The notes beneath the pieces are model-generated. The model searched no databases. It was not told where the DNA came from and saw nothing but the letters and a program-made list of their open reading frames with translations. This document shows, piece by piece, positions 26,354 to 34,960 of a stretch of 64,000 bases of DNA (position 1 is its first letter; every line of letters begins with the position of its first letter). Origin of the DNA: Mycolicibacterium boenickei (GTDB lineage Bacteria > Actinomycetota > Actinomycetes > Mycobacteriales > Mycobacteriaceae); assembly GCF_010731295.1 (NCBI RefSeq), contig NZ_AP022579.1, forward strand, positions 1,984,001-2,048,000, given 5' to 3'. The translations under genes were made by a program, and so were the position numbers.

Positions 26354-26812
26354 ATGACCGTCCGAAACATCCTGATCCTGTTGGCCCGCGTAGGGCTGGG
26401 CGTGATCTTCGTGGCCCACGGCTGGCAGAAGTTCGTCACCAACGGGATCGCCGCAACCCAGCAGGGATTCGCGACCATGGGTGCCCCGGCCCCCGAGGCG
26501 TCGGCAGTGCTTGCGGCCACCATCGAGTTCGTCGGCGGCATCGGGTTGATCATCGGCCTGGCCACACCGGTCTGGGCGGCTCTGTTGTTCGCCACCATGG
26601 TCGGCGCGTTCCTGATCGCCCACACGGGGCACGGGTTGTTCGTCGCCAAGGGCGGATTCGAGCTGGTGCTCGCCCTGGCGGCGCCGATGCTGCTGCTGAT
26701 CGTCACCGGCGCGGGCCGGTTCAGCGTCGACGGCCTGCTCGGTGCCCGGTTACCCTGGAACCGAGGCATTTTCGCGAACCCACCGCAACCGCTCACCTCG
26801 GAGCTGTCATGA
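26354..26812 (+). CDS. DoxX family membrane protein
   Basis: 152 residues with four hydrophobic segments. The pattern RVGLGVIFVAHGWQKFV, a central FVGGIGLIIGL and a second NG-rich stretch are typical of DoxX/DoxD-like membrane proteins. Some mycobacterial members associate with redox enzymes; here no such partner is next to it. The stop overlaps the ATG of the amidohydrolase gene by 4 bp, pointing to coupled translation. Confidence 0.85.
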   Translation: MTVRNILILLARVGLGVIFVAHGWQKFVTNGIAATQQGFATMGAPAPEASAVLAATIEFVGGIGLIIGLATPVWAALLFATMVGAFLIAHTGHGLFVAKGGFELVLALAAPMLLLIVTGAGRFSVDGLLGARLPWNRGIFANPPQPLTSELS

Positions 26813-28029
26813 CCGGCCAGGAGATCGACGCGCTCATCGACGTGGTGCTGCCCGACGGGCGTCGGGACGATGTCACGCTGCGCGAAGGACAGGTCAGCGC
26901 GATAACCGATCACCGGCAGGCGGTTTCGACACCACCCGGCCCGCACGTCGTCGACTGCGGTGGTGCCCTGGTGTTGCCCGCATTCGTCGACGGCCACTGC
27001 CATTTGGACAAGACCTTCTGGGGGACACCGTGGCGGCCGCACCGCGCCTCAGGGTCGCTGCGGGACCGCATCGCCGACGAACGCGAATTGCGCGCCCGGA
27101 TCGGGGTTCCCGTCACGACCCGCGCGACCGCGTTGGCCGAGCACATGGTGTCGCTGGGCACGGGGCACGTCCGGTCGCACGTCGACATCGACCCCGATGT
27201 GAAGCTCGACGGCCTGCATCAGCTGCTGGAGGTGCGGGAATCCCTGCGGGACAAGCTGAGTATCCAATTGGTGGCATTCCCGCAGAGCGGCGTCGTCACC
27301 GCCCCCGGTGTGCCCGATCTGCTCGACGCGGCCCTGACCGAAGGGGCCGATCTGATCGGCGGACTCGACCCCGCCGGGTTCGACGGGGATGTCGACGGTC
27401 AGCTCGACGTGGTGTTCGGTTTGGCCGAACGGCACGGGGCGGGTATCGACATCCACCTGCACGACGGCGGCGACCTCGGCGTCCGGCAACTCCATGCGAT
27501 CGCCGAGCGGACGAAAACCCTTGGGCTGCGCGGCAAAGTGACCGTCAGTCACGCGTATTGCCTCGGGCAGGTCGACGAGGCCGCGGTCGACCGGACGGCG
27601 ACGGCGCTGGCCACTGCCGGGGTTTCGGTGATGACCAACGGCCCGGCCGGAACCATGCCGCCGGTTCTGCGGCTGCGTGACAACGGCGTGCTGGTGTTCG
27701 CCGGCTCGGACAACATCCGCGACGCCTGGTGGTCATACGGCACCGGCGACATGCTCGAACGCGCCACGATCATCGGCCTGGAAGGCGGCCTGATGTCCGA
27801 TGAGGAACTCGGGTATGCGGCGTCACTGGTTACCGATTCGGCAGCCGCCGCCCTCGGGCTCGCCGATTACGGCTTGGCTCCCCGCAACCGAGCTGACCTG
27901 GTGGTGATCGCCGCGGCGAACCCCGCAGAAGCGGTGGCCGGCCATCCGGAACGGCTACTGGTCTTGCACGACGGCCGGGTGGTGAGCCGGAAAACTGTTC
28001 GACATGCCGACAATTCGAAGGCCTGGTAA
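26809..28029 (+). CDS. Amidohydrolase of the cytosine deaminase (CodA) type
   Basis: 406 residues, metal-dependent TIM-barrel hydrolase. Metal ligands are visible in DGHCHLDKTFWG (HxH), HLHDGG, the VSHAYCL His and the catalytic Asp of AGSDNIRDAWWSYG. The SDNIRDAW string and overall layout are those of CodA-like cytosine/isoguanine/creatinine-type deaminases. The substrate is unproven: cytosine or another cyclic amidine. Translationally coupled to DoxX and followed after 15 bp by GH76. Confidence 0.86.
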   Translation: MTGQEIDALIDVVLPDGRRDDVTLREGQVSAITDHRQAVSTPPGPHVVDCGGALVLPAFVDGHCHLDKTFWGTPWRPHRASGSLRDRIADERELRARIGVPVTTRATALAEHMVSLGTGHVRSHVDIDPDVKLDGLHQLLEVRESLRDKLSIQLVAFPQSGVVTAPGVPDLLDAALTEGADLIGGLDPAGFDGDVDGQLDVVFGLAERHGAGIDIHLHDGGDLGVRQLHAIAERTKTLGLRGKVTVSHAYCLGQVDEAAVDRTATALATAGVSVMTNGPAGTMPPVLRLRDNGVLVFAGSDNIRDAWWSYGTGDMLERATIIGLEGGLMSDEELGYAASLVTDSAAAALGLADYGLAPRNRADLVVIAAANPAEAVAGHPERLLVLHDGRVVSRKTVRHADNSKAW

Positions 28030-28044
28030 GGCAGGATCGTCTGC

Positions 28045-29145
28045 ATGGATCAGCTATGGGCTAACCGTGCGGCCAGCGCCGAAGCTGCGATCACCCAACG
28101 GCACCTGAAAAAGCTCTGGGGTCTGCCGGGCACCCAGCTCGGCGTGGTGGCCTGGCCGGCGACCAAGAAGTACCGACAGTTCGGAACCTGGCATTACTGG
28201 TGGCAGGCACACCTTCTGGACACCCTGGTCGACGCGCAGGTGCGTGACCCGCGGCCCGAGCGGAAAACCCGTATCGAACGGCAGATCCGGGCGCACCACA
28301 TCCGCAACAACCTGTCGTGGACCAACAGCTACTACGACGACATGGCCTGGCTGGCGCTGGCCCTCGAACGGGCCGGGCGGCTGGTCGGCGTCGAGAAATC
28401 CGGTGCGCTCAAGAAGCTTTGCGCGCAGTTCGTCGATGCGTGGGTGCCCGAGGACGGCGGCGGGATCCCGTGGCGCAAGCAAGACCAGTTCTTCAACGCC
28501 CCGGCCAACGGTCCGGCCGGGATCTTCCTGGCCCGGTATGACGACCGGTTGCGCCGCGCCCAGCAGATGGCCGACTGGATCGACGACACCCTGATCGATC
28601 CGGAAACCCACCTGGTGTTCGACGGCATCAAGGCCGGCTCGATGGTGCGCGCGCAGTACACCTACTGCCAGGGCGTGGTGCTGGGGCTGGAGGTCGAACT
28701 GGCGGTGCGTACCGAGGACACCCGGCACGCCGAACGGGTGCGTCGCCTGGTGGCTGCGGTCGCCAAGGAAATGTCCACCGACGGGGTCATCAAGGGCGCA
28801 GGTGGCGGCGACGGCGGCCTGTTCAACGGGGTCACGGCGCGGTACCTGGCGCTGGTGGCGAACACGCTTCCGGGGGACAGTGCCGACGACGATGCCGCGC
28901 GCGATACGGCGCGCTCGCTCGTGCTCAAATCCGCGCAGGCGGCCTGGGACAACCGTCAGTCGGTCGACGGGCTGCCGCTGTTCGGGGCGTTCTGGGACCA
29001 GACCGCCGAGGTGCCGGGGGCAGAAGGGCAGCAAGCGCAGTTCGTCGACGGCGCGGTCAACGCGTCGGCGATCCCCGAACGTGACCTGTCGGTCCAGATT
29101 TCGGGCTGGATGTTGATGGAAGCCGCGCACACACTGGCCGAGTGA
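28045..29145 (+). CDS. Glycoside hydrolase family 76-like protein
   Basis: 366 residues, (alpha/alpha)6 toroid. The catalytic Asp pair of GH76 alpha-1,6-mannanases is present as SYYDDMAW (D98, D99), and GGIPW, with a GAGGGDGGLFNG loop, also fits. No signal peptide, so it acts in the cytoplasm, unlike secreted mannanases. Corresponds in kind and neighbourhood to Rv0365c of M. tuberculosis. Possible substrates are mannose-containing lipoglycan fragments, but this is inference. Confidence 0.85.
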   Translation: MDQLWANRAASAEAAITQRHLKKLWGLPGTQLGVVAWPATKKYRQFGTWHYWWQAHLLDTLVDAQVRDPRPERKTRIERQIRAHHIRNNLSWTNSYYDDMAWLALALERAGRLVGVEKSGALKKLCAQFVDAWVPEDGGGIPWRKQDQFFNAPANGPAGIFLARYDDRLRRAQQMADWIDDTLIDPETHLVFDGIKAGSMVRAQYTYCQGVVLGLEVELAVRTEDTRHAERVRRLVAAVAKEMSTDGVIKGAGGGDGGLFNGVTARYLALVANTLPGDSADDDAARDTARSLVLKSAQAAWDNRQSVDGLPLFGAFWDQTAEVPGAEGQQAQFVDGAVNASAIPERDLSVQISGWMLMEAAHTLAE

Positions 29146-29187
29146 GTCCGGCGGCGGCCCCGCACTGAGCGGGTGCTCAGCGAGGGC

Positions 29188-29193
29188 TAGGTT
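29188..29193 (+). promoter_or_regulatory. -10 element TAGGTT, leaderless-type promoter
   Basis: TAGGTT followed by 7 nt and the GTG at 29201; no ribosome site between them. Confidence 0.45.
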
Positions 29194-29200
29194 AAGCATC

Positions 29201-30352
29201 GTGAGAGATGTGCTCGCCGAGCTGCTGGCGGTCTGGCGTGCCGGTGGCACGGCGGGCATGGCGACCGTGGTGCGCACGTTCCGCTCCGCGCCGCGGCCCG
29301 CCGGGGCCTCGATGGTGGTGGCCCCCGACGGCACGGTGACCGGGTCGGTCTCGGGCGGTTGCGTCGAAGGCGCGGTATACGAACTGGCCGGCGAGGTGGT
29401 CGCCGCGGGCAAACCGGCGCTGCAGCGTTACGGAGTCAGCGACGACGACGCCTTCGCCGTGGGACTGACCTGCGGCGGTGTGCTCGACGTGTACGTAGAG
29501 CCCGTGTCGCGGCAGACCTTCCCGGAGCTGGAAGCACTCGTCGGCGACATCGAGGCCCATCAACCCGCCGCGACCGCGACCGTCATCGCGCATCCCGATC
29601 CCACCTGGATCGGCCGGCGCCTGGTGATCCGGCCCGACGAGGTGACCGGCACCCTCGGCTCCGCTCGCGCGGACGGCGCGGTCACCGACGACGCCCGGGG
29701 TCTGCTCGACGCCGGCCGCAGCGGGGTATTGACGTTCGGACCGGACGGCGAGCGGCGCGGTGAGGGCATGGACGTCTTCGTCGCGAGCTTCGCGCCGCGG
29801 CCCCGGATGCTGGTGTTCGGCGCGATCGACTTCGCGGCCGCCGTGGCGCGGCAGGGGTCCCTGCTCGGCTACCGGGTCACGGTGTGCGACGCGCGCCCGG
29901 TGTTCGCCACCGCTGCCCGGTTCCCGACCGCCGACGAGGTCGTCGTCGACTGGCCCAACCGCTACCTGGCCGCGCAGGCCGCCGAAGGTGCGATCGACGG
30001 CCGTACCGTCGTCTGCCTGCTCACGCACGACCCGAAGTTCGACGTGCCACTGCTCGAGGTGGCGTTGCGACTGCCCGCGATCGGCTACATCGGCGCCATG
30101 GGGTCACGGCGCACACATGAAGACCGGATGGCCCGACTGCGCGAGATCGGCCTGACCGAGGCAGAACTCGCCAGATTGTCCAGCCCCATAGGGTTGGACC
30201 TGGGCGCCAGGACACCGGAGGAGACGGCGGTGTCGATCGCAGCGGAGATCATCGCCCAACGCTGGGGCGGCAGCGGCAAGCCGCTGACCGAAACCGGCGG
30301 ACGCATCCATCACGAACACAACGAACCGAGTGAATTGAGGAGCGGTCAGTGA
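29201..30352 (+). CDS. XdhC family protein
   Basis: 383 residues. N-terminal XdhC/CoxI domain (about 15-85, with GSVSGGCVEGAVYEL and GLTCGGVLDVYVEP) and C-terminal Rossmann XdhC domain (about 195-345, with IGYIGAMGSRRTHEDRM and PIGLDLGARTPEE). Such proteins bind molybdenum cofactor and insert its sulfurated form into xanthine dehydrogenase or CO-dehydrogenase-type enzymes. No molybdoenzyme is encoded in the window, so the partner lies elsewhere. The stop overlaps the next gene's GTG by 4 bp. Confidence 0.9.
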   Translation: MRDVLAELLAVWRAGGTAGMATVVRTFRSAPRPAGASMVVAPDGTVTGSVSGGCVEGAVYELAGEVVAAGKPALQRYGVSDDDAFAVGLTCGGVLDVYVEPVSRQTFPELEALVGDIEAHQPAATATVIAHPDPTWIGRRLVIRPDEVTGTLGSARADGAVTDDARGLLDAGRSGVLTFGPDGERRGEGMDVFVASFAPRPRMLVFGAIDFAAAVARQGSLLGYRVTVCDARPVFATAARFPTADEVVVDWPNRYLAAQAAEGAIDGRTVVCLLTHDPKFDVPLLEVALRLPAIGYIGAMGSRRTHEDRMARLREIGLTEAELARLSSPIGLDLGARTPEETAVSIAAEIIAQRWGGSGKPLTETGGRIHHEHNEPSELRSGQ

Positions 30353-31248
30353 CACGAGCCAGGATCGATTTCCCGAGCCGAATCGGCGTGTGGTGGGCCA
30401 GCGACACCTGGTCGATGCCGGACGCGCAGCAGGTGGCGCGGGAGATCGAGGCGCTCGGCTTCGGTTCGCTGTTCCTGCCCGAGGTGGTCGGCAAAGAGGC
30501 GCTGACCCAGTCGGCGGCGTTCCTGGCCGCCACGGAGCGGCTCGTGGTGGGTACCGGCATCGCCAACATCCACGTCCGGGTGCCGTCGGCGGCCGAATCC
30601 GGAGCCCGGACCTTGACCGCGCTCCACCCGGGACGGTTCGTACTCGGGTTGGGTGTCAGCCACGGGCCTCTGGTGGAGCGCGGCCTGGGCGGCACGTACG
30701 CCAAGCCGCTGGCCACGATGCGCACCTACCTGGAGCGCATGGCCGCGGTGCCCGAGCAGATCGAACCCGGGGTCGGACGCCCGCCCCGGCTGGTGGCCGC
30801 ACTCGGACCGAAGATGATCGAACTGTCCGGCACACACGCCGACGGTGCACACCCTTATCTGGTCACGCCCGAGCACACCGCGACGACGCGCGAGATCCTG
30901 GGGCCGGACCGCTGGGTGGTGTCCGAGCAGGCCGTCGCCATCGGCGGTGACGACGCCGATCAACTGGCCCGGGCGCACCAGCACCTCGAGGTCTACAGCG
31001 GGCTGCCCAACTACCGGAACTCGTGGCTGCGCCAGGGTTTCGACGAATCCGACCTGGTTCGCGGCGGCTCGGACCGGCTGGCGCGTCGTCTCGTCGGGCT
31101 GGGTTCGGTTGAGCAGGCAGCCGCGGTGGTCACCGCGCACCTGGATGCCGGCGCCGATCATGTCGTCGTGCAGGCACTCGGGGAGAACCCCACGGCCGAC
31201 CCGTGTCCGGCGCTACGCGAACTCGCCGCCGCGCTGGGTCTCGGGTAG
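30349..31248 (+). CDS. LLM class (F420-dependent type) oxidoreductase
   Basis: 299 residues, luciferase-like TIM barrel. Typical features are the N-terminal RIGVWWASDTWSMPDAQQVA, GFGSLFLPEVVG, VGTGIANIHVR and HPGRFVLGLGVSHG, and the terminal GADHVVVQAL. It resembles the mycobacterial family often annotated as probable F420-dependent oxidoreductases. Whether it uses F420 or FMN is not shown. GTG 30349 is coupled to the XdhC gene. Confidence 0.88.
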   Translation: MTRARIDFPSRIGVWWASDTWSMPDAQQVAREIEALGFGSLFLPEVVGKEALTQSAAFLAATERLVVGTGIANIHVRVPSAAESGARTLTALHPGRFVLGLGVSHGPLVERGLGGTYAKPLATMRTYLERMAAVPEQIEPGVGRPPRLVAALGPKMIELSGTHADGAHPYLVTPEHTATTREILGPDRWVVSEQAVAIGGDDADQLARAHQHLEVYSGLPNYRNSWLRQGFDESDLVRGGSDRLARRLVGLGSVEQAAAVVTAHLDAGADHVVVQALGENPTADPCPALRELAAALGLG

Positions 31249-31255
31249 CTCGCGG

Positions 31256-31951
31256 CTACACCTGCTCGGCAGCGGCCTTCTTGGCGGCGCGGCGGCGCTT
31301 GAGCCACTCGAAGAACATCGGGGCCACCGAGGCCACGACGATCAGGATGAAGATCGGCTCGAGGAGCTTCTGGATGATCTCGAACTGACCCAGCCAATAG
31401 CCGAGCAGGACGAGGCCGACGCCCCACACGATCGCGCCAAGGACGTTGAACGTGGTGAACACCGAATAGCGCATCTTGGCGGCGCCGGCGACGATCGGTG
31501 CCAGGGTGCGCACGATCGGCACGAAGCGGGCGATGACGATCGCGAACGGGCCGCGCTGCTCGAAGAATGCGTGGGCCTCGTCGAGGTACTTCTGCTTCAG
31601 CACCCGGGCGTCGGGCTTGAACATCTCGACGCCGATGAACCGGCCGATGAAGTAGCCGACCTGGCCGCCGAGGATCGCTGCGAGCGGGATGAACACCAGC
31701 AGCTGCCAGAGCGCGAAGTTGGCGTTCACGGCGGTTCCCTGAGCGGCGGTGCCCGCCGCGAGCATGCCGGCGACGAACAGCAGCGAGTCGCCCGGCAGGA
31801 CGGGGAACAGCACCCCGGACTCGACGAAGACGACGACCAGGATGCCCACCAGGGCCCAGGTGCCGAAAGATCCGATGAGATGGAGCGGATCCATGAAATC
31901 CGGCATGAGTGCCAGATTGGTCGTAGCCTCAGGGAGGGCGATGTCGATCAC
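31256..31951 (-). CDS. DedA family membrane protein
   Basis: 231 residues with about five hydrophobic segments. DedA signature: GVLFPVLPGDSLLF near residue 50, IGGQVGYFIGRFIG-like stretch, and ARFVPIVRTLAPIVAGA. Family members act in lipid (undecaprenyl phosphate or phospholipid) flipping and membrane homeostasis. The C-terminus is basic (KRRRAAKKAAAE). Located between the LLM gene and fba, as Rv0364 next to fba in M. tuberculosis. It is divergent from fba. Confidence 0.9.
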   Translation of the reverse strand: MIDIALPEATTNLALMPDFMDPLHLIGSFGTWALVGILVVVFVESGVLFPVLPGDSLLFVAGMLAAGTAAQGTAVNANFALWQLLVFIPLAAILGGQVGYFIGRFIGVEMFKPDARVLKQKYLDEAHAFFEQRGPFAIVIARFVPIVRTLAPIVAGAAKMRYSVFTTFNVLGAIVWGVGLVLLGYWLGQFEIIQKLLEPIFILIVVASVAPMFFEWLKRRRAAKKAAAEQV

Positions 31952-32025
31952 GACTCCCTAGGGTACCTGGGCCCCACCACCGGTCTTCACCTGCGATAAC
32001 CCGCGTCCAGATGGAAGGACAAGCC

Positions 32026-33063
32026 ATGCCGATCGCCACGCCTGAGGTCTACGCCGAGATGCTGGGCCGGGCCAAGGAGCATTCGTTCGCGTTCCCGGCC
32101 ATCAACTGCACGTCGTCGGAGACGATCAATGCCGCCATCAAAGGTTTTGCCGATGCAGGTAGTGACGGGATCATCCAGTTCTCGACCGGTGGTGCCGAGT
32201 TCGCCTCCGGGCTGGGGGTCAAGGAAATGGTGACCGGCGCCGTCGCGCTGGCCGAGTTCGCCCATGTGATCGCCGACAAGTACCCGATCACGGTGGCCCT
32301 GCACACCGACCACTGTCCGAAGGACAAGCTGGACACCTACGTGCGGCCGCTGCTGGCCATCTCGGCCGAGCGGGTCGCCGCGGGCCGCAACCCGCTGTTC
32401 CAGTCGCACATGTGGGACGGCTCGGCGGTCCCGATCGACGAGAACCTGACCATCGCCCAGGAACTGCTGAAGCTCGCGGCAGCGGCCAAGATCGTCCTCG
32501 AGGTGGAGATCGGTGTCGTCGGCGGTGAAGAGGACGGGGTCGAGGCCGAGATCAACGAGAAGCTCTACACCTCCTCGGAGGATTTCGAGAAGACGATCGA
32601 CGCGCTGGGCGCCGGCGAGCAGGGGGCATACCTGCTGGCCGCGACGTTCGGCAACGTGCACGGCGTGTACAAGCCCGGCAATGTGGTGCTCAAGCCCGAG
32701 GTACTGGCCGAGGGGCAGCGCGTTGCCGCCGCCAAGCTCGGATTGGGCAGTGACGCAAAGCCTTTCGACTTCGTGTTCCACGGCGGCTCGGGTTCGCTGA
32801 AGTCCGAGATCGAGGATTCCCTCAAGTACGGCGTGGTGAAGATGAACGTCGACACCGACACCCAGTACGCCTTCACGCGCCCGCTCGCCGCGCACATGTT
32901 CACCAACTACGACGGGGTGCTCAAGATCGACGGCGAGGTCGGGAACAAGAAGGTCTACGACCCGCGCAGCTACCTGAAGAAGGCCGAGGCGTCGATGTCA
33001 GAGCGCGTCATCGAGGCCTGCAACGACCTGCACAGCGCCGGGCGCAGCGTCACCGGCGCCTAG
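32026..33063 (+). CDS. fba: Class II fructose-bisphosphate aldolase
   Basis: Zinc-dependent aldolase of glycolysis and gluconeogenesis that cleaves fructose-1,6-bisphosphate. 345 residues, family length. Visible motifs: metal-site HTDHCPKDKLD, FQSHMWDGSA, VELV-type EVEIGVVGGEEDG, KPGNVVLKPEV, FVFHGGSGS and VKMNVDTDTQYAF. ATG 32026 follows GGAAGGA; an in-frame ATG at 32011 is upstream of that ribosome site and is rejected. Monocistronic between divergent DedA and a convergent damaged gene. Confidence 0.97.
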   Translation: MPIATPEVYAEMLGRAKEHSFAFPAINCTSSETINAAIKGFADAGSDGIIQFSTGGAEFASGLGVKEMVTGAVALAEFAHVIADKYPITVALHTDHCPKDKLDTYVRPLLAISAERVAAGRNPLFQSHMWDGSAVPIDENLTIAQELLKLAAAAKIVLEVEIGVVGGEEDGVEAEINEKLYTSSEDFEKTIDALGAGEQGAYLLAATFGNVHGVYKPGNVVLKPEVLAEGQRVAAAKLGLGSDAKPFDFVFHGGSGSLKSEIEDSLKYGVVKMNVDTDTQYAFTRPLAAHMFTNYDGVLKIDGEVGNKKVYDPRSYLKKAEASMSERVIEACNDLHSAGRSVTGA

Positions 33064-33067
33064 CGGT

Positions 33068-33659
33068 TCAGCCGGGCAGCCGGCCGTACCCGAGGATGCC
33101 CGCGATCTCGGCGTCGTCGAGGGTGTGCACGCGGATGCCGCCCTCCTCGTTGCCGCCGACCGTGGTGATCGCGTTGTCATCCGCGGCCACAACGAAATTC
33201 GTGTGCAACCCGAGTGGGCTGCCGTCGGCGTACATCACCACGTCACCGGTGTGCGGCCGGTAAACCGTTCGCTTCGGCGAAACGGCCTGCGGACTGGTAG
33301 TACTCCTGCAACGTGTAGACGCCCGGGATCCGCCAGCTCCCCGAATTCGGGTTGGTCAGCGGCTGCCCCGCCTCGTTGAGCACCCAGCTGACGAAGTCGG
33401 CGCACCACGGCTCCTCGATGCCCTCGGAGAAATGGCTGCCACCGGGCTGGTCCCGGTACTGCGCCTGCAGCACGTCGACGATGCGTGCCTGGGCCGGATC
33501 GAGTGTGGCGCGGTTGAGCTCGGGAAAGGCCACGCGTTTGCCGGGTAGGACGTCGAGCACGGAGTCCGGATCCCGGACCAGCAGGGCGGCCAGGCCGACG
33601 ACGACGACCGCGCCGAGCGCACACAATGCCAACCAGAGCCTGGGTCCGCGCAGCGTCAC
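33068..33659 (-). pseudogene. CHAP-like (cysteine amidase/peptidase) protein, frameshifted
   Basis: The open frame from 33659 encodes 138 residues and stops at 33243, but homology-like sequence continues in another frame to a stop at 33068-33070. Part 1 has an N-terminal membrane anchor (about 8-28) and the Cys motif WCADFVSWVLNEAG. Part 2 reads YRPHTGDVVMYADG and LHTNFVV with TVGGNEEGG, the His and Asn/Glu regions of a CHAP domain. Removing one base in the AAA at 33262-33264 (plus strand) joins them into a 196-residue protein. It would be a membrane-anchored cell-wall amidase or peptidase. Pseudogene, sequencing error or frameshifting are all possible. Confidence 0.75.
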
Positions 33660-33668
33660 CCGATCAGG

Positions 33669-34472
33669 TTAACCGGTGGGCGCCTGGCAGATCTTCCACT
33701 GATTGTCGCGGAACTGGAGGTCGAAGCTGCGGGTCGAGCGGGTTTGCGGGGCGAACGCCATGAAGCTGGTGACGTTGGCTTCGGCGTGGTCGCCGTTGAC
33801 GACCACCTGGTCAATGCTCGCCACCACGGGGTACTGCTTGGCGGCGGCCACCCGGGCGTGGGTCTCATCCCAGGCCTTCTGGTCGTACTTGACATAGTTG
33901 TCGCTGGTGGTGCCGCAGGTCATCGACCGCAGGGCGGACAGGTCGCCGCGCTGGATGGCCGAGTCGAAGTTCTGGATGGTCTCGCGGACGTCGTCCTCCT
34001 GGGAGGCGGCCGACGACGACTTGCGGGTCAGCAGGACGGTGCCGAGCACCGCGATCGCCACCAGTGCCGCGATCACCAGCACGACCGCGACCACCCACCC
34101 CCAGCTCCGGCGGGCAGCGGGCTGAGGCTTCTGTTCCTGTTCCTCGCGCGGCGGGATGACTTGTGGGGCTGCACCTTTCGGGACCTCGGCGGCGACGGTG
34201 TCACCCTCGGCGGGCGGTGCGAAGACCTCGGTCTCGGGGTCGGGAGGGGTGTCGATCTTCTGGGTCGACCCGGCGTCGAATCCGGAGGGCGCGGTGAAAC
34301 GCCGCTCTTCGCTGCGCGCCACCGCCTCGGTGACCTCGTCGGCCGAGCCGATGATCTCGGTCGCCGGCTCGGTCACGTCTGACATCCGCGGTAGCTTGAC
34401 CTGCTCGGTCGGCGTATCACTGTGATCGGTGGGTGGTCCAGCCTGCTCGTCAGGTCCCGTTGGGTTCGACAT
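33669..34472 (-). CDS. Conserved membrane-anchored protein with extracytoplasmic domain
   Basis: 267 residues. A long acidic, Pro/Thr-rich cytoplasmic region (1-120) precedes one membrane segment (about 123-147, WGWVVAVVLVIAALVAIAVL). A C-terminal exported domain of about 115 residues follows with two Cys (SMTCGTT and WKICQAP), in the NTF2-like style found in mycobacterial Mce-associated and DUF4878 proteins. It resembles Rv0361 and sits at the equivalent place near fba. No enzymatic motif; a protein-interaction role is likely but unproven. Confidence 0.75.
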   Translation of the reverse strand: MSNPTGPDEQAGPPTDHSDTPTEQVKLPRMSDVTEPATEIIGSADEVTEAVARSEERRFTAPSGFDAGSTQKIDTPPDPETEVFAPPAEGDTVAAEVPKGAAPQVIPPREEQEQKPQPAARRSWGWVVAVVLVIAALVAIAVLGTVLLTRKSSSAASQEDDVRETIQNFDSAIQRGDLSALRSMTCGTTSDNYVKYDQKAWDETHARVAAAKQYPVVASIDQVVVNGDHAEANVTSFMAFAPQTRSTRSFDLQFRDNQWKICQAPTG

Positions 34473-34524
34473 CCCTGCTGCGGTCCTCCCGTACGTCGGT
34501 ACCGGTGGAGCTTATCGGTCGGTG

Positions 34525-34530
34525 CACAAT
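34525..34530 (+). promoter_or_regulatory. -10-like CACAAT, leaderless-type promoter
   Basis: CACAAT followed by 6 nt and the ATG at 34537; no ribosome site is present. Weaker than the TAnnnT examples elsewhere in the window. Confidence 0.35.
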
Positions 34531-34536
34531 AGGCCC

Positions 34537-34953
34537 ATGACACGGATGGGTGATTTGTTGGGGCCGGATCCGGTGCTCCTTCCCGGGGACCCTGAGGCCG
34601 AGGACGAATTGGCTGCGGGGGAGAAGGCTGCCGTGGTGGCCGCTGCCCACCCGTCGGCGTCGATCGCCTGGGCGGTGCTGGCGGAGAAGGCGCTCGCGGA
34701 CGACAAGGCCGTCACCGCATATGCCTACGCCCGCACCGGATATCACCGCGGGCTCGATCAGTTGCGCCGCAACGGCTGGAAGGGTTTCGGCCCGGTGCCG
34801 TTCGCTCATGAGCCGAATCAGGGCTTCCTGCGGTGTGTGGCCGCGCTGGCCCGGGCCGCCGACGACATCGGCGAGACCGACGAGTTCCAGCGGTGCCTCG
34901 ATCTGCTCGACGACTGCGATCCGTCCGCGCGCGGCGAGCTCGGCCTGGCCTGA
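34537..34953 (+). CDS. DUF3151 family protein
   Basis: 138 residues, soluble and helical. It closely follows the actinobacterial DUF3151 family (Rv0360c): MGDLLGPDPVLLPGDPEAED, AHPSASIAWAVLAE, YAYARTGYHRGLDQLRRNGW, then FGPVPFAHEPNQGFLRC and a C-terminal LDLLDDCDPSARGELG. TPR-like helical pairs are suggested. Function unknown. ATG 34537 is preferred over the open frame start at 34429 because family similarity begins there. Convergent with the CDF gene. Confidence 0.85.
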   Translation: MTRMGDLLGPDPVLLPGDPEAEDELAAGEKAAVVAAAHPSASIAWAVLAEKALADDKAVTAYAYARTGYHRGLDQLRRNGWKGFGPVPFAHEPNQGFLRCVAALARAADDIGETDEFQRCLDLLDDCDPSARGELGLA

Positions 34954-34960
34954 GCCTCAC

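Noticed and set aside
33243..33659. Treating the 138-codon frame as a complete short protein
   Set aside because: The CHAP-type sequence continues in another frame to 33068; the short form would lack the catalytic His region.
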